Assembly: GCF_004348425.1 (NCBI RefSeq)
Contig: NZ_SMKK01000011.1
Coordinates: 1 to 64,000 of the forward strand
Reading direction: 5' to 3'
DNA from: Actinomadura sp. 7K507
GTDB taxonomy: Bacteria > Actinomycetota > Actinomycetes > Streptosporangiales > Streptosporangiaceae
DNA length: 64,000 bases
Shown in pieces: positions 24,768-31,934 of the stretch (position 1 is its first letter; every line of letters starts with the position of its first letter). Below the pieces are notes generated by a model. That model ran no database searches and was not told the DNA's origin. It saw only the letters and a program-made list of their open reading frames with translations. The translations under genes and the position numbers were made by a program.

Positions 24768-26276
24768 ATGAGTACGGACGACCAGCCCGCACAGCCCCGC
24801 ACGATGGCCGACATCGACGCCGGGGCGCTCCCGGCACGGGCGGCCGCGCTTCTGGACGGCGGCCACCGGCTCGCACTCGCCGCCGCCCACCACGACCCCG
24901 GCGCGCTCCGGGTCGTGTACCTGTTCACCGGCGCGTCCCCGGACCGCCGCACGGAACTGCACGTCAGGCTCGACCCGGACGCCCCGGCGGTCCCGAGCCT
25001 CGCCGCGATCAGCTTCCCCGCCGGGCGGTTCGAACGCGAGATGCGCGACCTGTACGGGATCGTCCCCGAGAACCATCCGCTGCCGCGCCGTCTCGTCCGG
25101 CATCACCACTGGCCCCGAGGCTGGTATCCGATGCGCGCCGACGCCGGGCCCGCGCCGGAGTTCGGCGACCCGGAGGGGCCCTACCCCTTCGTCAACGTCG
25201 AGGGCCCCGGCGTGTACGAGATCCCGGTCGGCCCCGTCCACGCGGGGATGATCGAACCCGGCCACTTCCGCTTCTCGGTCGTCGGCGAGAGCATCCTCAA
25301 GCTGAAGGCGCGGCTCTGGTTCGTGCACAAGGGCCTGGAGAGGCTGTTCCACGGCCGGACTCCCGCCGACGCGCTGCCACTGGCGGAACGCGTCAGCGGC
25401 GACACCACCGTCGGGCACGCCTTGGCGTTCTGCATGGCCGTCGAAGAGGCCGCCGGCGTCGAGGTCTCCCCGGGGGCACAGCGGATGCGGACGCTGCTCC
25501 TGGAACTCGAACGCCTCTACAACCACGTCACCGACCTGGGCGCCCTGTGCAACGACGTGGGCCACTCCGTTCTGAACTCCCAGTTCGGCCGCATCCGCGA
25601 ACAACTGCTGCGCCTCAACCGCGAGGTCACCGGGCACCGCCTCCTGCGCGGCGGAGTCGTGCTGGGCGGCGCCGTCCTGCGCACCGTCCCCGCCCCCGCG
25701 CGGCTCACCGCCATCGCCGAGGACGCCGCCGGGCTCGCCGCCCTGGCGCTGTCCCACACCGTGGTCGCCGACCGCTTCACCGGCACCGCGGAACTGCCCG
25801 CCCAGGCCGCCCGCGACCTGGGCGCACTCGGCTACGTCGCCCGCGCGAGCGGCGTCGGCGCCGACGCCCGCCGCGACCACCCCTTCACCGACCTGCGGCC
25901 CGCCTTCGGCGTGGCGACCCGGACCACCGGGGACGTGCTGGCCCGCTTCCAGGTCCGCGCCGAGGAGATCGCCGTGTCCGCCGCGATCATCAAGGACCTG
26001 GCGTACGGCATGTCCCCGGGCGTCGTCACCTACTGGCCGCCGCTCTCCCCGCTCGGCGGCCCCGTCTCCGGCGTCGGCGTCGTCGAGGGCTGGCGCGGCG
26101 CCATCGTCCACCGGGTCGAGCTGGCCCGGGACGGCACCCTGACCCGCGCCAAGATCGTCGACCCGTCCTTCTTCAACTGGCCCGCCCTGCCCGTCGCTCT
26201 GACCGGCGTGATCGTCCCCGACTTCCCGCTGGTCAACAAGAGCTTCAACCTCTCCTACGCCGGCAACGACCTCTGA
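24768..26276 (+). CDS. hycE: HycE/NuoCD-like large subunit lacking [NiFe] ligands
   Basis: A 502-residue protein fusing a NuoC-like domain (about 30-125; FEREMRDLYGI) to a NuoD/[NiFe] large-subunit domain (about 140-502). GMIEPGHFRFSVVGE and LRARLWFVHKGLE-type family sequence are clear. At the first active-site motif, where hydrogenases have two Cys spaced CxxC, it reads ERVSGDTTVGH (about 206-216). At the C-terminal motif, normally DPCxxC, it reads DPSFFNW (about 465-471). Only two cysteines exist in the whole protein, and neither is at these sites, so it cannot hold a canonical NiFe centre. This is the hallmark of energy-converting hydrogenase-related (Ehr) complexes. The catalytic reaction is unknown. 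Start chosen at the ATG with GAAGG upstream. Confidence 0.88.
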   Translation: MSTDDQPAQPRTMADIDAGALPARAAALLDGGHRLALAAAHHDPGALRVVYLFTGASPDRRTELHVRLDPDAPAVPSLAAISFPAGRFEREMRDLYGIVPENHPLPRRLVRHHHWPRGWYPMRADAGPAPEFGDPEGPYPFVNVEGPGVYEIPVGPVHAGMIEPGHFRFSVVGESILKLKARLWFVHKGLERLFHGRTPADALPLAERVSGDTTVGHALAFCMAVEEAAGVEVSPGAQRMRTLLLELERLYNHVTDLGALCNDVGHSVLNSQFGRIREQLLRLNREVTGHRLLRGGVVLGGAVLRTVPAPARLTAIAEDAAGLAALALSHTVVADRFTGTAELPAQAARDLGALGYVARASGVGADARRDHPFTDLRPAFGVATRTTGDVLARFQVRAEEIAVSAAIIKDLAYGMSPGVVTYWPPLSPLGGPVSGVGVVEGWRGAIVHRVELARDGTLTRAKIVDPSFFNWPALPVALTGVIVPDFPLVNKSFNLSYAGNDL

Positions 26277-26340
26277 GCGGGGTCGTGGAGGCCGCCGGGG
26301 GCTAACCTGCCTCCAGGCACCTACCGAGGGAGCTGAGCCC

Positions 26341-27243
26341 ATGGGCATCGTGTTGGGCCCCAACCAGTACGGCAAGGCGCAGATCAGGGTCTTCCGCGTC
26401 CACCGCGAGACCGCCCGGCACGAGGTGCGCGACCTGAACGTGTCTACGTCGCTGCGCGGCGACTTCACCGCGGCGCACGAGTCCGGCGACCAGTCCGGCG
26501 TGCTGCCGACCGACACGCAGAAGAACACCGTGTTCGCCTTCGCCAAGGAGGGCATCGGCACGATCGAGGAGTTCGGCCTGAGGCTCGCCGACCACTTCGT
26601 CGCGCAGGTCCCCGATGTCGACGGCGCCCGCATCGAGATCGAGGAGTACGCCTGGGACCGCGTCCCGTCCGGCGGCGCGGGGCACGACCACTCCTTCGTC
26701 CAGCGCGGCGGGGAGACCCGGACCACGATCGTCACGGTCGCGGGGCAGGGGGCCGGTCGCCGGGCCTGGGTCGTCTCCGGGATACAGGACCTCGTCATCG
26801 CCAAGACCACCGGTTCGGAGTTCACCGGGTTCCTGAAGGACGAGTACACCACCCTCGCCGAGACCGACGACCGCGTCCTCGCCACGTCGCTCGTGGCCCG
26901 CTGGCGCTACGAAGGCACGGGCATCGACTTCGACGAGCGCCACGCCTCGATCCGGGCGGTGATGCTGGAGGGGTTCGCCGAGGTGCACAGCCTCGCCCTG
27001 CAGCAGTCGCTGTACGCCATGGGTGCAGGCGTCCTCGAACGGCACCCAGAGGTCGCCGAGATCCGCTTCTCCGCGCCGAACAAGCACCACTTCGAGGTCG
27101 ACCTGTCGCCGTTCGGGATGGAGAACCCGGGCGAGGTGTTCATCGCCGCCGACCGTCCCTACGGCCTCATCGAGGCCACCGTGACACGCGACGACACACC
27201 GGACGCCGGGCAGGCCTGGCTCACCGTCCCCGGCTTCTGCTGA
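26341..27243 (+). CDS. uox: Urate oxidase (uricase)
   Basis: A 300-residue cofactor-independent uricase, made of two tandem T-fold units: urate + O2 to 5-hydroxyisourate and H2O2. The start QYGKAQIRVFRV, the catalytic TDTQKNTVFAFAKE with its Thr/Lys/Asn set, KTTGSEFTGFLKDEYTTL and SAPNKHHFEVDL are all family landmarks. The ATG is preceded by GAGGGAGCTGAG. It is 64 bases downstream of hycE and begins the purine-degradation operon. Neither 5-hydroxyisourate hydrolase nor OHCU decarboxylase is encoded in the window. Confidence 0.95.
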   Translation: MGIVLGPNQYGKAQIRVFRVHRETARHEVRDLNVSTSLRGDFTAAHESGDQSGVLPTDTQKNTVFAFAKEGIGTIEEFGLRLADHFVAQVPDVDGARIEIEEYAWDRVPSGGAGHDHSFVQRGGETRTTIVTVAGQGAGRRAWVVSGIQDLVIAKTTGSEFTGFLKDEYTTLAETDDRVLATSLVARWRYEGTGIDFDERHASIRAVMLEGFAEVHSLALQQSLYAMGAGVLERHPEVAEIRFSAPNKHHFEVDLSPFGMENPGEVFIAADRPYGLIEATVTRDDTPDAGQAWLTVPGFC

Positions 27244-27250
27244 GGTTCCC

Positions 27251-28396
27251 GTGAGTCATGTGATCGCCGCACCGGACAAGTTCAAGGGCAGCCTCTCCGC
27301 CCGCGAGGCCGCCGCGCACGTCGCGGCGGGTCTGCGCGCCGCCGCGCCCGGCCTGGACGTCGTCGAGCTGCCGGTCGCCGACGGCGGGGACGGGACGCTC
27401 GAAGCGGCGCTGTCCGCGGGGTACGACCGCGTGCCGGTGACCGCCGGCGGGCCCACCGGGGAGCCGGTCGCCACCGCGTTCGCCCGGCGCGGCGCTGTCG
27501 CCGTCGTCGAGATGGCCGACGTCTCCGGCCTGTCCCGGCTGCCCGGCGGGCGGCTCGACCCCCTCGGCGCCGGCACCTACGGCACCGGCCAGGTCATCCG
27601 GGCGGCACTGGACGCGGGAGTGCGGACGATCGTGCTGGGCGTGGGAGGCAGCGCGTCCACCGACGGGGGCGCCGGCCTCGCGCGGGCGCTCGGAGCCGAT
27701 GTCCGCCGGGAAGGCGGAGGCTGCGTCCGGCCCGGGGGAGCGGGCCTGCTCGACGTCGCGGACGTCGACCTGCGGGGCCTGCACCCGAGGATCGCCGAGA
27801 CGGAGTTCATCCTGGCCTGCGACGTCGACAACCCTCTGCTGGGCCCGCGGGGCGCGGCGGCGGTCTACGGGCCGCAGAAAGGGGCGGGCCCCGGCGACGT
27901 GGCGCTCCTCGACCGCGCGCTGGCGCGCTGGGCGGAACGGGTGGCCCGCGCCACCGGTACCGACCACTCCGCCGCCCCGGGGGCGGGCGCCGCGGGAGGC
28001 GTGGGCTTCGCCGCGCTGGCGCTGCTGAACGCCGCGCCGCGTCCCGGCATCGAGATCGTCCTCGACCTCGTCGGCTACGCCGGCCTGCTCCGGGAGGCCG
28101 GGCTCGTGATCACCGGCGAGGGCTCGCTGGACGAGCAGACCCTCAGCGGCAAGGCCCCCGCCGGGGTCGCCGCGGCGGCCGCACGGGCCGGCGTTCCCGT
28201 CGCCGCCGTCGCCGGGCGCACGACCCTGGGCGCCGCCGACCTGTCCGCGGCGGGGATCTCCCGCGTCTACACCATCACCGGCCTGGAACCCGACCCGCGG
28301 CGGCGCATGACCGATGCCGGGCCGCTGCTGGAACGGCTGGCGGCACGGCTGGCCGCCGACTTCGGCCTCGTCACCGCCGGGGGAGGCGGCGCATGA
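27251..28396 (+). CDS. glxK: Glycerate 2-kinase (GlxK/GarK family)
   Basis: A 381-residue type-1 glycerate kinase: APDKFKGSLSAREAAAHV at the start, LPVADGGDGTLEAAL, GVGGSASTDGGAGLARALG and GEGSLDEQTLSGKAP. It phosphorylates glycerate made from glyoxylate, the end product of allantoate breakdown, linking ureide use to glycolysis. The start is a GTG 7 bases after the uricase stop, and the stop overlaps the allantoinase start (ATGA), so it belongs to the same operon. Confidence 0.92.
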   Translation: MSHVIAAPDKFKGSLSAREAAAHVAAGLRAAAPGLDVVELPVADGGDGTLEAALSAGYDRVPVTAGGPTGEPVATAFARRGAVAVVEMADVSGLSRLPGGRLDPLGAGTYGTGQVIRAALDAGVRTIVLGVGGSASTDGGAGLARALGADVRREGGGCVRPGGAGLLDVADVDLRGLHPRIAETEFILACDVDNPLLGPRGAAAVYGPQKGAGPGDVALLDRALARWAERVARATGTDHSAAPGAGAAGGVGFAALALLNAAPRPGIEIVLDLVGYAGLLREAGLVITGEGSLDEQTLSGKAPAGVAAAAARAGVPVAAVAGRTTLGAADLSAAGISRVYTITGLEPDPRRRMTDAGPLLERLAARLAADFGLVTAGGGGA

Positions 28397-29733
28397 CGGA
28401 TCTCGACCTCCTCGTCCGCGCCCGGCGGGTCGTCACCGGCTCCGGCGAGGGGGCCCGCTGCGTCGGGGTCAGGGACGGGGTGATCGTGGCGATCGAGCCG
28501 CCGGACGCGCCGCTGCGGGCGTCCCGGGTCGTCGAACTCCGCGACGACGAGGTGCTGCTGCCCGGCCTGGTCGACTCCCACGTCCACGTCAACGACCCCG
28601 GCCGCCCGGAGTGGGAGGGATTCGCCACCGCCACCCGCGCCGCCGCCGCCGGAGGCATCACCACGATCGTCGACATGCCGCTGAACAGCGTCCCCCCGAC
28701 CGTGACCGTCGGCGCGCTCGACGTGAAGCGCCGGACGGCCGCGGGCAGGACCTGGGTGGACGTCGGATTCTGGGGCGGCGCCGTCCCGGGCAACCTGCCG
28801 GACCTGCGCGAGCTGCACGACGCCGGGGTGTTCGGCTTCAAGGCGTTCCTGCTGCACTCGGGCGTCGAGGAGTTCCCGCCGCTCACCGGCGACGGACTCC
28901 GGCGCGCCATGCGGGAACTGCGCGACCTCGGCGCGCCGGTGATCGTCCACGCGGAGGACGCCCGCGCCGTCGAGCGGGCGCCGGCCGCGCACGGCCCCAG
29001 GTACCGCGACTTCCTGGCGTCCCGCCCCCGCGGCGCCGAGAACCTCGCCGTCGCCCAGGTCATCGGGCTGGCCCGCTCGACCGGCGCGCGTGCGCACATC
29101 CTGCACCTGTCCAGCTCCGACGCCCTCCCCATGATCCGGTCGGCCCGGCGGGACGGCGTCCGGCTCACCGTGGAGACCTGCCCCCACTACCTGGCGTTCT
29201 CGGCGGAGGAGATCGCCGACGGCGCCACCCAGTTCAAGTGCTGCCCGCCCATCCGCGAGGCGGCCAACCGCGAGCTGCTGTGGCAGGGCCTGGCCGACGG
29301 GACGATCGACATGGTCGTCTCCGACCACTCGCCGTGCACGGCCGAACTGAAGTGCCTCGACACCGGCGACTTCGGCGACGCGTGGGGCGGCGTCGCTTCC
29401 CTCCAGGTCGCCCTGCCCGCCGTCTGGACCGAGGCGCGCCGCCGCGGTCACTCGCTCACCGACCTGGCCCGCTGGATGGCCGAGCGTCCCGCGAAGCAGA
29501 CCGGCCTCCTCCGCAAGGGACGCATCGAGGTGGGCCGCCACGCCGACTTCTGCGTCTTCGCCCCCGACGACACCTTCACCGTGGACGTCCGGCGCCTGCA
29601 CCACCGGAACCGGATCTCCCCCTATGACGGCCGCCCGCTGACCGGCGCCGTGCGCGCCACCTGGCTGCGCGGCGCACCGGTCGACATCGCCGAGGAGCCG
29701 CGCGGCCGGCTCCTGACGAGAGGAGCAGCATGA
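28393..29733 (+). CDS. allB: Allantoinase
   Basis: A 446-residue cyclic amidohydrolase that opens allantoin to allantoate. Metal-site residues are visible: HVHVND (first His pair), GFKAFLLHSG (Lys to be carbamylated), VIVHAEDA, HILHLSSSD and VVSDHSPC (Asp). VHVNDPGRPEWEGF is specific for allantoinase versus dihydropyrimidinase. ATGA overlaps join it to glxK and to allantoicase. Confidence 0.95.
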   Translation: MTDLDLLVRARRVVTGSGEGARCVGVRDGVIVAIEPPDAPLRASRVVELRDDEVLLPGLVDSHVHVNDPGRPEWEGFATATRAAAAGGITTIVDMPLNSVPPTVTVGALDVKRRTAAGRTWVDVGFWGGAVPGNLPDLRELHDAGVFGFKAFLLHSGVEEFPPLTGDGLRRAMRELRDLGAPVIVHAEDARAVERAPAAHGPRYRDFLASRPRGAENLAVAQVIGLARSTGARAHILHLSSSDALPMIRSARRDGVRLTVETCPHYLAFSAEEIADGATQFKCCPPIREAANRELLWQGLADGTIDMVVSDHSPCTAELKCLDTGDFGDAWGGVASLQVALPAVWTEARRRGHSLTDLARWMAERPAKQTGLLRKGRIEVGRHADFCVFAPDDTFTVDVRRLHHRNRISPYDGRPLTGAVRATWLRGAPVDIAEEPRGRLLTRGAA

Positions 29734-30869
29734 CGCCCGGCTTCACCGCCCTGCCCGACCTGGCCGCTCGCGACCTCGCCGCCGGCGTCGTCTTCGCCAC
29801 CGACGAGTTCTTCGCCGAACGCGAGAACCTCATCAAGCCCGGGCCCGCCGTCTTCTCCGCCGCCGACTTCGGGCACAAGGGCAAGACCTACGACGGCTGG
29901 GAGACCCGCCGCCGCCGCGAACCCGGCGCCGACCACGCGATCGTGCGGCTCGGGGTCCCCGGCGTGGTCAGCGGCGTGATCATCGACACCGCGTGGTTCA
30001 AGGGCAACTACCCGCCCGAGGCGTCGGTGGAGGCGACGAGCGCGGAGGGCTACCCCTCGCCCGCGGAGTTGCGGCGGGCGACCTGGGAGACCCTGGTCGG
30101 CAGGTCGCCCATCGAGGGCGACACGGAGAACGCCTTCCCCGTCGCCGACCCCCGGCGCTTCACGCACGTCCGGCTCACCATCTACCCGGACGGCGGCGTC
30201 GCGCGGTTCCGCGTGCACGGCGAACCGGTGCCCGACCCCCGCCTCATGGACGGCACCGTCGACCTCGCCGCGCTGGAGTCCGGCGGGGACGTCGTGGACT
30301 GCTCCGACATATTCTACAGCTCGCCCCGCAACATCCTGCTGCCCGGCCGCTCACGGCTCATGGGCGACGGCTGGGAGAACGCCCGCCGCCGCGACGACGG
30401 CAACGACCACGTCACCGTCGCCCTCGCCGGCCACGCCCACGTCCACCGCGTCGAGATCGACACGTCCTACTACCTGGGCAACGCCCCCGGCTGGGCGTCC
30501 CTCAAAGGCATGGACGGCGACGCGCAGGCGGATCTCCTGCCGAAGACCCGACTGCAACCGGACACCCGGCACCACTTCCGCGCGGCGGCCACGGCGCCGG
30601 TCACCCACGTCCGCCTGGACGTCTACCCCGACGGCGGCATAGCCCGGCTCCGCGTCCACGGCACCCTGACCCGCGAAGCCCGCGCCGCCGCCGCGATCCG
30701 CTTCCTGGACCTCCTCCCCGAAGACCACGCCACAACGGTCCTCACCACCTCCGGAGGACTCGCCCCCGGCGAGGCCCGGACCCTCTTGGCCGCCCGCCCG
30801 TTCGGCGACGGCGGCGCGCCGCCCGCCCGGGTCCTGGAAGGGCTGCTCGTGGCCCCGTCCGCGCGCTGA
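29730..30869 (+). CDS. alc: Allantoicase
   Basis: A 379-residue enzyme hydrolysing allantoate to ureidoglycolate and urea. It consists of two tandem jelly-roll repeats: the first with DGWETRRRREPGADHAIVRL and IDTAWFKGNYPPEASVE, the second with GDGWENARRRDDGNDHVTVAL and IDTSYYLGNAPGWASLKG. Each ends in RLDVYPDGGIARLRVHG-type sequence. GAGAGGAG precedes the ATG, which overlaps the allantoinase stop. It is convergent with the ECF41 gene across a palindrome. Confidence 0.95.
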   Translation: MTPGFTALPDLAARDLAAGVVFATDEFFAERENLIKPGPAVFSAADFGHKGKTYDGWETRRRREPGADHAIVRLGVPGVVSGVIIDTAWFKGNYPPEASVEATSAEGYPSPAELRRATWETLVGRSPIEGDTENAFPVADPRRFTHVRLTIYPDGGVARFRVHGEPVPDPRLMDGTVDLAALESGGDVVDCSDIFYSSPRNILLPGRSRLMGDGWENARRRDDGNDHVTVALAGHAHVHRVEIDTSYYLGNAPGWASLKGMDGDAQADLLPKTRLQPDTRHHFRAAATAPVTHVRLDVYPDGGIARLRVHGTLTREARAAAAIRFLDLLPEDHATTVLTTSGGLAPGEARTLLAARPFGDGGAPPARVLEGLLVAPSAR

Positions 30870-30891
30870 CCGGCGCCGCCGGCGGCGCCGG
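30870..30891. terminator. Perfect 22-bp palindrome between convergent genes
   Basis: CCGGCGCCGCC is followed directly by its reverse complement, in the 25-base gap between the stops of allantoicase and the ECF41 gene. There is no T-run; it is likely a bidirectional termination or stability element typical of GC-rich genomes. Confidence 0.6.
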
Positions 30892-30894
30892 ACC

Positions 30895-31800
30895 TCAGAG
30901 CAGGTCCGGGACCATCGCGAGCTTGTCCGGATTGCGCACCATGTCGATCGCGGTGATGCGCCCGGCGTCCACGGTGAACGCCACGACCGACAGTTCGCCG
31001 TTGGCGTCCCGGGCCACCAGCCCCGGAGCGCCGTTGACCTCGGTAGGCAGGCTGTCCAGCGGGCCCGGGCCCACGGCGCGAGCGTAGGCGAGCAGGATCA
31101 TGGGGGCCACCCGCGCCGCCTCCCGCTCGATGTGCTGGAGCGTGCGGGCCTTGCCGCCGCCGTCGCCGCGGAGCACGACGTCCGGGTCGAGCAGCGCGAT
31201 GAGCCCCGGCAGGTCGCCGTCCCGGCAGGCGGCCGTGAACGCCTCGACCAGCTCCCGCTGCTCGGCCTGCGTCGCCGGCGACCGCGGCCGCCCGCCCTCG
31301 ACGTGCCGGCGCCCCCTCGAGGCGAGCTGGCGTACCGCCGCCGGTGACCGGCCGACGACCTCGGCGATCTCGGGGAACGGGACGCCGAAGACGTCGTGCA
31401 GCACGAACGCGGTGCGCTCGGCGGGGGAGAGCCGCTCCAGGACGACGAGCAGCGCCATGCTCACCGACTCGTCCAGCGTGACCCGGTCGGCCGGGTCGTC
31501 GGAGCCGGTCCCGACCAGCGGCTCGGGCAGCCAGGTGCCGACGTACTTCTCGCGGCGCGCCCGCGCGCTGGTCAGGGTGTCGAGCGCCAGCCTGCTGACG
31601 GTGGTCGTCAGCCAGGCGCCGAGTTCGCGGATGGACGCCGGGTCGTCGAGCCCGCGCAGCCGCAGCCACGCCTCCTGGACGCAGTCCTCGGCCTCGACCA
31701 GCGAGCCCGTCATCGTGTACGCCACCCGCAGCAGTCTCGGCCGGTTCGCCTCGAAGGACCGCGCGAGCAGGTCCTCGCCGTTCAGATCTGTCGTATCCAC
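30895..31800 (-). CDS. sigJ: ECF41-type RNA polymerase sigma factor (SigJ-like)
   Basis: A 301-residue ECF sigma factor. Sigma-2 region: RLLRVAYTMTGSLVEAEDCVQEAWLR, broken here only in description. The linker has the WLPEP motif, sigma-4 has LSPAERTAFVLHDVFGVPFPE, and a SnoaL-like C-terminal domain (about 180-301) carries DGGGK and NPDKL. WLPEP, DGGGK and NPDKL together define ECF41, whose C-terminal extension acts in place of an anti-sigma factor. The GTG at 31800 lies within about 10 bases of the -10 element of a predicted ECF41 promoter, so translation is probably leaderless. A longer frame from 31848 would run through that promoter. It is divergent from an MMPL exporter, its likely target. 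Confidence 0.9.
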   Translation of the reverse strand: MDTTDLNGEDLLARSFEANRPRLLRVAYTMTGSLVEAEDCVQEAWLRLRGLDDPASIRELGAWLTTTVSRLALDTLTSARARREKYVGTWLPEPLVGTGSDDPADRVTLDESVSMALLVVLERLSPAERTAFVLHDVFGVPFPEIAEVVGRSPAAVRQLASRGRRHVEGGRPRSPATQAEQRELVEAFTAACRDGDLPGLIALLDPDVVLRGDGGGKARTLQHIEREAARVAPMILLAYARAVGPGPLDSLPTEVNGAPGLVARDANGELSVVAFTVDAGRITAIDMVRNPDKLAMVPDLL

Positions 31801-31808
31801 GCCGTGTT

Positions 31809-31835
31809 GACGACGCGGCCGGGCCAGGTGTGACA
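31809..31835 (-). promoter_or_regulatory. ECF41-type promoter of the sigma factor gene
   Basis: On the minus strand, TGTCACA (31835-31829) is followed after exactly 16 bases by CGTC (31812-31809), the published ECF41 promoter pattern. Transcription would start around the GTG at 31800. This implies autoregulation and a leaderless mRNA. Confidence 0.82.
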
Positions 31836-31847
31836 CGGCCGACACCA

Positions 31848-31874
31848 CGTCACACCTTCGCGGGCCGCGTCGTC
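31848..31874 (+). promoter_or_regulatory. ECF41-type promoter of the MMPL exporter gene
   Basis: CGTCACA (one mismatch to TGTCACA) at 31848-31854 is followed after 16 bases by CGTC at 31871-31874. It is the mirror image of the promoter for the sigma gene; the two -35 elements form a 9-bp inverted repeat (AGGTGTGAC, GTCACACCT). It lies about 55 bases before the exporter ATG. Confidence 0.78.
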
Positions 31875-31934
31875 ACCAAGGCGCAGATGCCCAGGGCGAC
31901 CTGTGGCACCAAAGGACACCTCCGGGAAGAGATC

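Noticed and set aside
19065-26276. Calling the operon an active formate hydrogenlyase or hydrogenase-4
   Set aside because: The large subunit lacks all four NiFe cysteines, and no formate dehydrogenase or hydrogenase maturation genes are present.
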